This document shows positions 1-11,942 of a stretch of 64,000 bases of DNA, piece by piece. The notes under the pieces are model-generated. The model did no database searches. It worked only from the letters and a program-made list of their open reading frames with translations, and had not been told where the DNA came from. This stretch comes from Limonium bicolor (taxonomy: Eukaryota; Streptophyta; Magnoliopsida; Caryophyllales; Plumbaginaceae). The stretch's first letter is position 1; each line of letters opens with the position of its first letter. The DNA is taken from the NCBI GenBank assembly GCA_023374045.1, contig CM041776.1:471127375-471191374 (forward strand), in the 5' to 3' direction. Made by a program: the position numbers and the translations under genes.

Positions 1-1460
1 CGACATGGGTGTGAGCTGCAATTTTGAGGGTATTCTTATATTTAGAATTTAGATCTATGGTCAAAAACTCAGGTCGAAAATCACCTGGGAAGTTATTCTA
101 ATTGTTAGGAAGTGATTTGGGTCAAAGGTGTGCTTTAAGCTTGTATTAGTGTGATTGTGTGTTGGTTATTGGATTTAATGGTTTGTCTGGTCATTATAGT
201 GCTAATATGACGTGTGGTTGAACTTTTAAGAGATGGTGAAGTGTAAAAGGTATAAGGAAGTCTTGTAAGTTATATGTGTGCTAAAACTTGGAAAGAAGGA
301 AAATTGTGTTTAAGTATGGTTTTGGGGTGTTTTGTTGCTTGGTTTATCCTTGAAATGTTTGGAATGATATTGGTTTGACTATTTATCAGAGAATATGGTG
401 TGGATACCTAACCCCTTTTTAAGGGTGATTGTGTTGTAATATTCTTCTGAAAGGATTTGGAAATGATTTTTGAGTTATCCTTGTGTTGAATGTTGATTTA
501 TGAATGACAAGAGATTGAGCTCATTTCTGGTTGAGTGAATGGTATATTCATGGAAGGAGCTTATTATTACACGAATTGTGAAGAATCTATTTAAGAGTTT
601 TACTAATTATGTTGATCATGATTATGAATGTTGGTTGGAAATTGTATTGTGTGTGATACTATGTGATGGTGGACTTGTTGGTTGGTTGGATGGTGATGTT
701 GAGAAAGGCTATGGTTAGCCTCGTTGATAAAGGCTATGGTTAGCCTCATTGTGAAAAGCTATTTGAGCAACTGAATATTAAGTCATTTTTATGGCTTGCC
801 GTATTGGCGACTGATTATTAGACTCCTACCAATGAATTGGGGTCGTCCTATGATCTACTCTTTGAGCTATGGTTAGCCTTAGGGGGTGTGCACACTTAAG
901 GACATAGGGCCAGAGAATTGAGGTTTGTGGATTTCACTTGTGATTCCAGTGGGGTGTTGAGATTTAACCGATTCACGAGGTACGAATGTGATGGTAATCC
1001 AAGGGCAGGTAAACTCTTCTGTGTGATATACTCTTATTGCATTCCTCTGCTTGTGTGATGATGTTGGATGCTTATTTGTTATGCAAAGAGTTTTAAAGAG
1101 AAAATGAATTTTACAGGGTGAGGTAATTGTTACTCAGTTTCGCTGATTTGTGCAACCCCCTTCGTGTGTTTGTTTGGATTTATGGTTGCAGGTGAAGTTA
1201 AATATTGCTCTTGAGCTTGGGTCAAGGGAACGCACCGCCATATCTAGGAATTTTATTTATTAGTAAGTGGCAAAACTCCTTGGAGCATGTTCCGGGAGTT
1301 AGGTTGTAGGTGGATTAGCCTTAGCATCCACACTAGTTGGTGTGGGTGTGGCGGTAGCACTCCGGTTTGGCTTATGTGTTATTTGGTCTTCCGCTGTAAA
1401 ATATTGTAGAAAGTTGTATAATAATAAAAAAAATAGGGTGTAAAAACGGGGTGGTTTACA
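1..1460 (+). mobile_element. 3' part of a chromovirus-type LTR (solo or 3' LTR), truncated by the window start
   Basis: This stretch has no convincing gene. It is a diverged relative of the long LTR at 43596-47390, in the opposite orientation. Shared blocks in the same order include the segment around 830-910 (bordering on acttaaggacatag), the block around 1100-1190 (aatgaattttaca, then ttatggttgcag) and the block 1316-1400 (gccttagca, gtgggtgtggcg, cttccgct). The copy ends near 1460 in ggtggtttaca, matching the GGTGTTACA ends of the related LTRs. No tRNA primer-binding site follows, so it is a 3' LTR or a solo LTR, not a 5' LTR. The family assignment (Tekay/Del) is inferred from the related element, which carries a chromodomain. 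Confidence 0.7.
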
Positions 1461-1544
1461 CTTTCTTTCTTTACTCCAATTATTCCTATGTATGAAACAA
1501 GAAACTCGGGCAACTTTGGTCCTGTTTCTCTCGTAAAACTTGAA

Positions 1545-1775
1545 AAGCGGAGGCCTTAAATTACGGTCCAAAACCCTGTTTAATTACGATTCTGGACCGT
1601 AGTTAACGCAGGGATCACCTAAGATGGAGACGTCTTTAATTATGGTTTAAAAACGTTATTAAAGGCCTTTTTCCGGACCCACGTCAGGGACTTTACATTA
1701 CAGTTCGAAGGAAAACCGTAATCTAAAGTCCAACAGTGCGTGTGCACCAAAGCACTTTAGATTAGGAAAACCGTA
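1545..1775. repeat. CACTA-1 left subterminal repeats
   Basis: Several direct and inverted copies of a motif close to TTAGATTACGGTT occur here, for example around 1555, 1630, 1690-1725 and 1755-1770. The mirror set lies at 25337-25830. In En/Spm-type elements such clusters bind the element's own accessory protein; that role is inferred from the family. Confidence 0.75.
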
Positions 1776-1780
1776 ATGTA

Positions 1781-2190
1781 ATGTTGTGTTTTTTTTGTTT
1801 TTTTATTACAGAGCCACACAATTGCAACAGAGGTCAGTATTACAGAACTGCAACAAATATGCAACAGAGGGCACAATTGCAACAAATATGCAACAGAGGG
1901 CAGCAGCAGAATTGCAGCAGATATGCAGAAATGCACAATTGCAACACTCCTAAATCAAATAGTAACAAAACACATTCTCTTCGCACAATTGTAACAGATA
2001 ACAACATCTTTAATTACACTAGAATCTGTTACAGTAGATACATACAAATCTGTTACAAATCTGTTATAGCAACAAAAGACATTCTCTGTAATACATACAA
2101 ATCTTTTACAGCAACTAGCAATTCAGTAAATGTCATTTCAGTTTCATGCCACTACACTATATACAAAAAGCTAGCTAGTATACCAATCCA
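1781..2190. repeat. Degenerate CAACA-rich short tandem repeats inside CACTA-1
   Basis: Irregular copies of a unit built on gcaacaaatatgcaaca and cagagggca follow each other from about 1825 to 1960, then a looser run rich in ctgttaca and acaaatct continues to about 2120. The open frame across it is a by-product of the repeat (a Cys/Asn/Gln-rich translation) and does not resemble a protein. It lies between the Ulp1-like remnant and the left terminus. Confidence 0.5.
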
Positions 2191-2199
2191 TTCTAAAAA

Positions 2200-3760
2200 A
2201 TAGGATGCCATGCTCTCTCTGACATGATACAAGTCTTTGCACTGTATGTCGAGGTTTTGGCAAAGTGCTCTTTAATTTGGAACAAGAAAAGGAATGGAGC
2301 ACATAATGAGATTAAGATGAGACACAAAAAATCTATACAAGAATTAAATACAAGACATCGTTTGTATGACCTTGTCTTCAAGTTCTTAAATGATGGGAAG
2401 TACCCGCAAAACTTGTACATGTACTGCATCACGTAGTACCCGTAACACCTAGAATCCTTTTGGGTAGTGCACTAAATCACCAAAATTTACAAGTGTAAAC
2501 CAATTGTATACGATAAGCAACACGAATGAAATAAATGAATTACCAAACCTCGATGTATGTGACTTTCATGTCACCAAACTCTATCTGAGGGGTTTCTTTG
2601 TAACAACTGCCACATATTAACAAAAGCGTTAAGCACAATGAACGAGTAAATTAATTTGGTTAAAAAAATCTACAAATAATTAAGTAGTGATACAAATTTA
2701 CATTTTGATTAAGTCTTCAGTGCTGAATTCTTTCCACTGCCCTAGTGGATCTAGAACGAGCAAAGAAGTAGTGGCAGTGCAGAGAAAAAAAAAAGCCCAG
2801 TGGTGGCTACAATTTCAACTACAAAATGAAATGAAGAATGAAGGTAAAAAAAGTTAGCTAATTAGTATGTAAAGAACTCACGTTTGGTGATACGACATTA
2901 GCAAAAATAATTTATTCGTTCTTCAATCAGCAACATTGAAGCAATGCTTATGTATTCACAAAACCTCCCCGGCTCCCTAGTGACTGAGTCGTAAGATAAA
3001 CGCTCCGGGAACACCGCATAAATGGAGGTGATGTTCTTCTCATGACATCTCTGAAGTAGACCTCTACTATATCACATGTACTATAAAAAGTTAGCCAATG
3101 CAACTTCATAGGTACTTATTCTATATGTTTTTACAGTATAGGAAGGAACACTTACGTTAGATAAGCTTGAATTATGTTAATGTTCAAGTAATCTCCACAC
3201 ATCATCTCTCTGATGTCCCAAAGTCGATCGTCGTGGTCATATCTTCTTCGTAGTGATATAGCGACTTTGGAAGCGTCATCATGAAGTTTATGATTGATCT
3301 GACGAGGCCCTGAGACTATAATAAGTTTTTCTAGCAGTGAGGACCTACTTGTCGCTCCCAGAAGTCCTGGTGTGAGCCCGGGTCACTGGATTCTTATCTT
3401 TCGCCCCCGGGTCATTGAATTCTTACCCTTCACACACAAACAATAATGCATAAGAAGGTAAAGATAATTACCAATTGATTATTATAGTAACATTAAACAT
3501 CTATGTAGAACATACCCTTGTACTGCAGATAGGCCCCGCCGGCGCGCTGATCTCTTCTTTAGGCCAAGATACGCGGCGAGGAAGCTCAGGGATCTATAAT
3601 GAATTATATTAGACACTAAATGTTATATCATGAATTATATTAGTCACTAAATGGTTGTCAAACAGTCTTACCTCATCGTGGTGACAACGATATAACATGC
3701 TGGCCAGGGCAATATGTCTCCCTTCGCTTCAACCAGCGTGCATTGTTGTCAAACACCATC
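2200..3760 (-). pseudogene. Ulp1-like cysteine protease remnant of CACTA-1
   Basis: Minus-strand translation gives three family-like patches. About 2445-2405 reads CYGYYVMQYM, matching the ECGYYVMRFM catalytic-cysteine box of the Ulp1/C48 domain in CACTA-2. About 2760-2700 reads LDPLGQWKEF, the catalytic-Asp region. About 3060-2990 reads ITSIYAVFPE. The pieces lie in different frames with probable introns between them, and the acidic residue before the catalytic Cys is displaced, so function is doubtful. Ulp1 enzymes remove SUMO from proteins; CACTA and Mutator-like elements of plants often carry such a domain, with an unclear role. No complete open frame remains. The stretch 2440-3760 is otherwise non-coding. 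Confidence 0.5.
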
Positions 3761-3775
3761 AGAAGGTATGCATTC

Positions 3776-5521
3776 TCAAATCCTTCGATTATCAAGTCCA
3801 AAGGTCACACGCGTGTATAATGCGGGTAGACGTACGAAATTGATGAGCGTGAGTGGACTTGATGACAACATTGTCCCGTAGGCCACATCTACAAGGTGCT
3901 CGTCCAATGGTATTTGGAGATGACATTTTTTTTCTCTTTTTAATAAACATAGATATTGCGTTAAATAAATAATTGCATCCAATCTAATACTATTCAAAGG
4001 ACTTTATTTAAGGAGAAAAATAGTGAAACAAATCTAACCTAGATGTTGGCAAACGGGTACGGGCCAGCGACCGGAGCATAACTGAACGAGGAAGACGGAC
4101 GAGGAGGATCTTGCTGCTGCTGAGTAGTCGCATGTGCGATCGCATCCAACTCTTGCTGTAGCATCTCCTCGTAAGCTCGGCGCTCAGTAGCCAATCTCTC
4201 CTCATTTGCTTGGTGCTCAGTAGCCAATTTCTCCTATTAGCTTGGCGCTCAATAGCGAACTTACGCTCTACCATCGCCTCGATGTCAGCAACATCATCAG
4301 TGACCCTTCTTAGCAGATGGTGGGAATACCTGCTTTTGACGCACTTCTCCCCCAAATCCACTAACACGCCTCGGGTGATCCTTCATCCCGAGCGCTTAAT
4401 TGAGAGCGTCGTCTTGAGAAGGAGGAGAGCGTGTAAGTCTATTCTCTTCTCTTTGCCGCTTCATACTGTCCAATTGTCAAAGAAGTTAGCACTAAATTTA
4501 AAATCAACAAACACTTGAGTATATAATTAAATTTTTTAACAACTACTTCTAAACACTTACAATTTGGTTAGCCAGTTGTGCCATTGCAGCATGAGGAAAT
4601 ATCCTCTGACCTTCTCTGGTCGTTCTCTAGCGTCCCAATAGGTACATCTGCACCCTACTTGCCTCAGAGACATCCTCGATCGGGCATTCACTGCCGTCCT
4701 CATTCCTCTACATCAGTAAACCAGCTTCTTTCCACTGATCGAGGTTGCCCACATATCCCTTTCGTCCCATGGTGTGGGGTAGAGATTCACTTCACGGTTT
4801 TGCCGTGCTTGTTCTTGTCTTTGCTGTTAAGACAGTACAATAGAAAATTAATTAGAAAATCAGGGATAAAACACATTATGAGCATTATTCAGAAAAGAGT
4901 ACACACAAACATACCCTGAACTCGGGGGTGGAGTGTTGCTCAACAAATTCCTTCTACTTCTCTTCAGTGATCATGCCATTGTACACGACATACAGCGGAG
5001 GCTCACTAGGGGCACCCTGGTGATCCAGTTCTCCGCCAAGTAGTAGTGGCAGAATGATTGGCTGTTCCACCCACCGTCGAAAGAACGATCTTCTTCACTT
5101 CTTTGGGATCTTGTACTATTCTTGCACCTTCTTCTAGATGGTCTCCTTAAATTCTCTCGGACTTGTCGCCATGTGTGGTTGATGGAGCAATGTGATCTGG
5201 ACAGAGTCCCTAGCATACTAGCGAACTTTGACCTGCTGCCCCCATAATACCTCCCATACCGGTCCCAAACAAGATTGATCTCATCCGGTTTCTGCAGCTT
5301 CAGCCCACGGGTCAGGCCACTACCTCTGGGTCTCTGAGTAACACTCGTGGAAGGTGTAGTCATGGAAGGGGCAGCAGCAGTAGCGGCAGTTGTAGAAGGG
5401 CAGGTAGTAGCGTAGCGGCAGATGTAGGGCTAGCAGTAGTAGCAGCACTTGTAGAAGGAAGTGGTACTATTTGCTGATCATTTTCTAACTCGTTGTGAAA
5501 TAACTCGAACTCTTCAGCCAT
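3776..5521 (-). pseudogene. Transposase_24-type second protein of CACTA-1, broken
   Basis: The probable start is the ATG at 5521, directly after a splice-acceptor-like ttgcag on the minus strand; it opens MAEEFELFHNELEND and runs into a Ser/Thr/Ala/Pro-rich tract. A frame change near 5362 leads to TRGLKLQKP (about 5310) and INHTWRQV (about 5180), which match TRGLKANKG and INHTWKQV in the CACTA-2 protein. Further left, 4008-4367 shows a charged stretch rich in Glu, Arg and Gln, like the coiled-coil tail of this family. Proteins of this type are encoded by plant En/Spm relatives next to the transposase and are thought to bind element DNA. Multiple frame breaks make it a pseudogene as read. Confidence 0.55.
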
Positions 5522-5929
5522 GCCTGCAAGAATTGAAATAAAATTAAGCATCAAATAATGACACAAAAAATACACGAAATTTAACAATGGCATATACAAG
5601 CAACAAATAAAAGATTGTTAATTACTTATAAATTTTAATGGTAATAACTTACATACACCATTATCTCTCAATCCACATTCCCTCTTTATGGTTTGATCGT
5701 ATATACTCACGATGACCAGTGACCTCAGGCTCTTCCAATGAAATATGAACAGTTGGAGGTTCATCTTCTGCGTCATACTCATCCTCCACCATCCACACCA
5801 ACTATTCTCTTCTCCTTTTTAAGCACCATAAAACCATCTAGAATTGTAGGGATCAGTTATATAATATCTGCTTAACCTTCATCCCAACAACGAATGGCTC
5901 AACCGTGGGAGTAGCTATAGACAGTTCAA

Positions 5930-6689
5930 CCAGCTTCATACCATGCTTCTCCTCATGGTAACCATGATTGTTGTCAACCCAGTTACACAGGAAAAAACAC
6001 ACATTTCGTAGTTTTTGTAGTCCAATATCTAGATGTCTTGTATAACACCGAAATATAATTGTTTTACTGAGATTGGACTACGACCCACACCACTGATGTC
6101 ATATAAGTCTTGATAAGTTTCAAGCTCTACACCACTATTTTGATTCGTTGACTTGCGATCCTGGCATTCTATGAAAAAGGTGAATCCATTGACATCGTAC
6201 CCCTCATAAGAAATTACATCCAAATTTGGTCCAAATGCAATTACTTTAATTAGTTCAGGCACAATCGTGGACTAATTGGACAACACTCTATCTCTCACCA
6301 TCTGACAAATGTCATGTTCTGCTCATTTTGTAGTCTAACGTCACTCATGTCTGGATATTGTGCTCTTTAAAATGCACAAGTGTTCATCAAAGTATGGTTC
6401 GGCATCTTCAAGATGACTCAGCACAATTAAATAAGCTTTGTTAAGAGTGTCTATATCAATTCTTTTCAGTTTTTATCCAACCGTACCAACACCCTTTAAT
6501 CTGTCCTCATGTCTAAAACGTGGAAGTCCAATGGTATCGACACCTTCTAGGTAATGGTACAGAAGTCTACAACTTCCTCTGTGACAGTGCCCTTTATAAA
6601 TTGCCCTTTGGGTGACGACGGTTTTTCATTTTCTTCTTCAAGACACCCATGTACCTTTCGAACGGAAACATGTAATGAAGGTACAAAGG
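5930..6689 (-). pseudogene. CACTA-1 transposase, C-terminal fragment with DUF4216
   Basis: On the minus strand 6262-6029 reads IAFGPNLDVISYEGYDVNGF and later VKQLYFGVIQDI. These align with LAIGPETNITSFEGYDISGY and VSNWYYGVIEDI in CACTA-2, marking the DUF4216 domain that follows TNP2. At the right edge (6689 to about 6600) the frame reads MFPFERYMGVLKKKMKNR, which continues directly from the fragment at 17290, so this is one gene split by the copia insertion at 6690. The stretch 6263-6560 contains several stop codons. Confidence 0.7.
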
Positions 6690-7753
6690 TGAAACCAGCA
6701 AGCGCTCCTGATGCATCCCCGATGTATCGTGGACTTGAATGAAACTTTGATAGTTAGGAAAAGACACGAGATAAACTTAAACTGGAAACTCCATTTCGAT
6801 TGAGAATTTACACAAGAAATTCACTCAATCTCCCTTGCCCCACACACGGACTCCGGGACAGTTTAGGACTTTATCCCAAAGTCTTCTACCCTCTCCTAAT
6901 AGTCGGCCTACGGTCCCCAACCACTGCTTGACTTATTAGTCTACCAAATACAAAGTGTTGACACACAACACCAGTACCAGCTCACTAACTCTCTAGCCCT
7001 TACACTCTTAAGTCTAATCCACACTTACCTAGATAATCTCTATCTTTTTCTTTCTCGTTCAGGCTTACTTACATATGAAATAAATGCAAGTATATAACGG
7101 TTAGTTAGAGTGTAACTATCGTCCTATAAGTCCCTAGACTCTAGGAGTCGACTTCAGTTTCTATTATTCACATAACAATCACACTAGACTTACGGAGAGT
7201 CTTCAAATTGATCTGAAGATGTTTGGACTACGTGTTGCCTTACGGTTGGTCACGCTAGCGGTAGCCCTCTTGATTGGTCGAGCATCACTTGTGTGCCCAC
7301 TTGCCTGATCCTGTCTAGCTCATTAAATGCTCATTAATGCTCCTTTAGTCTTCGTTACGGCTATGCAATGTTTCTAATAAGTAGCCCTTTACTTATCTTG
7401 TCCATTTGCACATTAATGAGTTATGTTCTTGTCGTGTGCTAGTTGATTATGTGGGTATATGAGTTTGTCTAAATGTGTTGATCCTCTTATAGTCTTTTGT
7501 CTTTGATTTTCTTCTTTAGTATGAGAGAGATCTTCGTGCAGTGTCTGACTTGTTGTAAGTGTTAAAGTTCTAGCGTGAGCTCTCTTAGACAGGTGCCAAC
7601 CGGTTGCGCACATGTCTTGAACCGAGTGTGCTTACACCCTTGCGTGCTAAGCCACTCTTTTACCTGTCTATCTGAATCATGAATCTTGACAAACATATTA
7701 GATAGACAATACAAGGTTTGATATTATCAAAACTAAAGGATCTTGACTTAACA
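6690..7753 (-). repeat. 3' LTR of the Sirevirus-like element
   Basis: It is 1064 bp, begins tgaaaccagcaagcgctcc and ends cttgacttaaca, matching 16211-17289 over its whole length. The copies differ by scattered substitutions and short indels, including an additional ~15 bp after the first 25 bases in the right copy. Confidence 0.92.
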
Positions 7754-8000
7754 ATTTCCCCCTTTTTGATTATGTCAACCTATACAAAAATTATATGTAC
7801 TTGGCAATTATAAATCCGAGAGATTCCCCCTAAGAAGGATTCCCCCTGAGTTTTCTAAGGGTTGAAAGATTAATTTGAGCAAACAAAAGAAAAAGATAAT
7901 AGCTTTTATTTATACTATAACCATGGTAGAAAGTTCTTCATCAAGATATCACATAACACAAGGAAAACAGTCATAATCACAAGTACATATCTTTCCCCCT
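7754..8000 (-). promoter_or_regulatory. Multiple polypurine tracts upstream of the 3' LTR
   Basis: Directly inside the 3' LTR, 7755-7766 reads as a purine tract on the minus strand (caaaaagggggaaa). Further agggggaa-type tracts lie at 7823-7830, 7840-7846 and 7991-7999. The LTR-adjacent copy should prime plus-strand DNA synthesis. Serial copies of this tract are a known feature of Sireviruses. Confidence 0.7.
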
Positions 8001-9439
8001 TTACCATACAACAAAATAGGGAGCAACTACACGACTTAAGGTATTGTAAAGGCCATAACATTCTATAGAGTACAAACTACAAGTATGATCAAGATAATCT
8101 AGATGGAGTGACGTGTTGTTGTGTCCCATTCAATATCATCTAGGTTAAAGGGTTCATCTTCCGAAAGGAAGCTTTGATCCAAGATGGTTGGTTGTGGTAG
8201 TATTGAACAAAGGTGATTCAGCTGTGGTGGAAAGGTCTGACTCATCAGAATCTACTGTGAACTCCAAGCAGTGTGGAGAACTTGTGTGTGATTAAGTGAC
8301 ACTTGAGGTGATAAACCAAGCTGTAAGTGAGTCGGAGACTGGTTGAACATAGCTTTGGGCTACGTATTTCTTGGGGTGTTTAGTGAACATAAACTTGCGA
8401 ATGGTGGACTAACTGTTTGCTCATTTAAGCTAGATGAGATTCGTGTAATTTGAGTCATTTCATGAGATGTGTGACAATGATTGTAAGTGGCAAATGAAGT
8501 GAGCAGTATTTATAGACACTTAAGGATATTCTCAACGACTAATTGGTGAGCGGTAATAAATGAGATGCTACGTCTTGTGGGCTATGTTTGTAGGCTTTTT
8601 AGGTGTCAAGTTGGAGATTGGATTAATGGAATGGATGAGACTGAATATCTCTGATCATTTTGCAATTTTAATCAAGGAAGAAGCAGCCAATACAATAAAT
8701 TATTTTATAACCAAGATAATCATTCAAGATAGACAAAAGAACAGTTGCAATTTTCATTTATATCAAAGGTGTACTCAGAAACAGATAGTCAATGTCGAGA
8801 GAAAATATTAATGGAAAAACAAAAATCTAATATTAGAGCTAGCTCACATGGTTATCACTCAAGTCTCTAAGAGACGAAGAAACACTCATTCTAGGTGGGG
8901 AGTCTATGAAGTCTATAGCTCCTTGAACCATGTGATGAACACTTAGTTTCTCTAGAGACAGCCTGCACAGTAGTAGTGGAGTAACTCTCACACTCTTGAG
9001 AACATCCCTAGTGAAGTATCCAGACTGGTCCCCCGACCTGTCGTGGACCGGTGAGAGACTCTCTCCTCTTTGTGGCAGATGTCCTGGCCAGTGGTCGGGG
9101 CACTGATTGAGTCTTCACTCTTGGTGGGCTTCTGAGTGACCACGAGCTTATCCCCTTAGTATTTATCCCCATTTTGGACAACATCTCTGAGCAGATATAT
9201 GTCCTGAGCGGTGCGCGGGCATTTGTGGAACCTATCAATGTCACTCATATTGTTCTAGAGCCTTGGTCACCACTCTCGTGCACTAGACCTTGGTTCACGT
9301 TGTCGACTTCTCTATGGGAAGCAGAATCATTGCTGGGAGATCGATCTCTCCTTGGTCTTCGACGCGTATAGTAGCCTAACATCCCTAGCATGAATATGTG
9401 AGTGGCTGGTTTCTCGGGGTGATGTTGTGGGTGAGGAGA
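8001..9439. other. Non-coding 3' region of the Sirevirus-like element
   Basis: Between the extra ORF and the polypurine tracts I see no credible gene. Short open frames here have no recognisable motif. The stretch is part of the long spacer that Sireviruses carry before the 3' LTR. Confidence 0.5.
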
Positions 9440-10505
9440 CTAAAGAGCACCCTGTCGGGAATGGACATCTTCTATGGTGTTGAAGTTTTTCATCTTGGCC
9501 CCTTGGTTGAGTAGCTGGACCATTTTTCCTCCTCGGTGTCCCAAGTCATTCCAGGTGATGTCTTTTGGAACCACCAATCCTTCTGGTTCCAAACAAAAAG
9601 TCTTATAGATCCAAGACTTGGTGATGTTGATGGTGATGCCTTGGACCGTGGAGATAAGATAGTCGTCATCATCACTCTGGAGCGTTCCCAGATGTCTCAC
9701 ATGCTCCTTGAGCAGCTCAGTGTAGACGTTGATGGGTTCCTAAAAGAATTCAACCCATCCTTGAAACTCCAACAGCTCCTGGATCTTTCCAAGATCCATC
9801 TTCTCCATCCAGTCCAAGTCCAACGTATTGGGTAAGACGGGCAGGACTTGTCGTTGATGTTTTCTGCCTTTATCAGTGCTGGCTCTACCTCTTTGAGCTT
9901 CTTGAGACGTTTTAGTGTTTGTGGAGGTGGAGGCTTTGCAACAGCCTTTTTGGCTTGGAAGGGCTCCTCGAGCTCTTGACCATGCGGTGACAGCACCATC
10001 TTTTGCTTCCCTTTCTCCTTCTCTGCTTTTGTCGTTGCTCGACCTTTGGTATGATTGGAGAGGACTCCGTATTGCTGGCAACGTCGTGACTAGTTTCAAG
10101 AGACGTCGGGGACCTGTCAACGAGTGGTTCCCCAAATACTTCGATGAGCCTCGCTTCATCTTTCGAGTCAGGTGTCGTCTCGTCCTTTTTTTCTATTATA
10201 GCCTCCTGCTGTGACTTTTCGTCACTTTGCACTTCCTCCTCCTCTAACTGTCGGATGACAGCTTTGACGACCGTTGAGGGAGTGGCTTCCTTGTCGTCGG
10301 TGAAGTGCAACTTACGAGTTGCTCCTTCAAGTGTAGAATGGGCTTTTGTGGGGTTTCTTGTTGGATTTTGGCTTGCTTAGAGGCACGAGTTGCATGTGTT
10401 ACGGACTCGTTGTAGCAGTGGAAAGGTCTTAGTTTTAGGAGCTTTGGGATTCTTGGCTTTGGATTTTTTGGTGGCGACTTTTGGAGAAGGGACAGGAGAA
10501 GACAT
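9440..10505 (-). pseudogene. Extra 3' ORF of the Sirevirus-like element (env-like position), function unknown
   Basis: A minus-strand ATG at 10505 opens MSSPVPSPKVATKKSKAK, a Ser/Pro/Lys-rich start. Open segments in changing frames continue to 9440, with an acidic Glu/Lys-rich middle (about 10310-9912) and a more folded-looking end (about 9700-9440, ITINITKSWIYKTFCLEPEG). It lies after RNase H and before the 3' LTR, where Sireviruses carry a gene often called envelope-like. I see no clear signal peptide or transmembrane segment, so I do not claim an envelope protein. At least two frame changes interrupt it. Confidence 0.45.
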
Positions 10506-11289
10506 GTTTTGATTTTCGGTAGGGGTAGGAGTTGGGAGTATTTTGGGTTTGAGAATTTCGGTTTGGATTAGGTGGTGAAGCTTAGGCAAGTAGAGGCTTA
10601 TATAGTGTACCTCTTCGTGTTGTAGTTCGCCTTCGTCTGTCACCCTTCGCACAAGTTGATCTTCTAGTTCTTTTGACAGGCGAGGGGGCGACGATTATCT
10701 GTGTTATTCTGTCTGTCGCATGTCGGCCACTTGCACCGATGAGGCTTCCTTGAGGACAGCCTTATTCTTGGAGCGTAGAACGGATTATGGAGCCATATTT
10801 GATCGAAGAATTTCCTGGAGTTTATGAACTTTTTGCTAGAGAATCCTTAGAGTGGCTGTGAAGCACGACTTCTTTACACTGTGCTCACGAGATTGTTCGT
10901 AAGAGAGAAGAGAAATTGCTCTAAAGGCTTAGAGAGACTAGAGAGAGTAAGGCTAATAGTGTGACAAGAGCAAAACTTCTGTCGCTCTTTTATAGATATT
11001 GAGTAACGGTCGGACACCGCTTCTCGTCTGCTCGCTGACATGTCCTAATGGTACTATTCATAACGGGCAGCGGTCGTGACGGTTTTCAACGATCCGTTGA
11101 GAATTTTCCCATTTCTAACTATTGCACACTCCCTATTCTATCCTTACTTTTGTGGAAATGCTGACATATCTGTTTCAAGTAGTCGTTTGACATGTTTTGT
11201 TTATGCATAACCATTCGTTGACTACTGAACGACTAGCTATAGAGTGTTGCTCATGTGTCAGTGACCGATCATGGGAATCAAAAGACAGT
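10506..11289. other. Spacer between pol and the extra ORF of the Sirevirus-like element
   Basis: No open frame with recognisable protein motifs. It separates the end of RNase H (11290) from the start of the extra ORF (10505). A TATA-like tttatagatattg near 10990 could be chance. Confidence 0.4.
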
Positions 11290-11901
11290 TTAATTGTGAT
11301 TAATGAATATCATTCCAAGATTATGGACAATCTTGGTGAATCTTTCTCTACTTAATGGCTTATTAAAAATGTCAGCTAGTTGGTCTTCAGTAGAATTATA
11401 CTTTAAACCAACTAATTCCTTTTCACAACAATCTCTAAGAAAGTGATGTCTATTGTCAATATGCTTGGTACGAGAATGATGCACAGGATTTTTGGAAATC
11501 GAGATGGCACTTGTATTATCACACATAATTGGTAATGTACCTGTTTTGATGCCATAATCATCAATTTGTTGTTTGAGCCACAAGAGTTGAGCATAGCAGC
11601 TTGCTGCAGCTATGTATTTAGATTCAGCCATTGAGATTGCAATACTTTATTGTTTCTTTGATCCCCATGCGATCAAACATGACCCAACAAAGAATGTTGT
11701 TCCTGACGTGCTCTTGCTATTAGTGATAGATCCTCCATAATCTGCATTTGAAAATCCTACAATGTTATAGTTAGTGAATTTAGGATAAAAGAGACCAAGA
11801 TTCATGGTTCCTTTTAAGTAATGTAGGATTCTTTTCACAACTGTGAGGTGACTTTCTCTTGGATCTGCTTTAAACCTAGCATATAAGCAAACGCTATACA
11901 T
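11290..11901 (-). pseudogene. RNase H domain of the Sirevirus-like pol
   Basis: Minus-strand 11901-11647 includes LHYLKGTMNLGLFY and GFSNADYGGS, the start of the copia RNase H region; 11631-11290 continues with AESKYIAAASCYAQLLWLKQ, CDNTSAISISKNPVHHSRTKH and DQLADIFNKPL, all classical copia motifs. The stop between 11646 and 11632 breaks the frame around the SLSTAE-equivalent. The C-terminus at 11290 is the natural end of pol. In a working element the domain degrades the RNA strand of the RNA/DNA hybrid. Confidence 0.88.
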
Positions 11902-11942
11902 AATGTCAGGTCTACTAGCAGTTAAATATAGTAGAGAACCAA

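Noticed and set aside
1781..2203. 140-codon plus-strand frame
   Set aside because: Repeat-derived Cys/Asn/Gln-rich translation between the Ulp1 remnant and CACTA-1 subterminal repeats.
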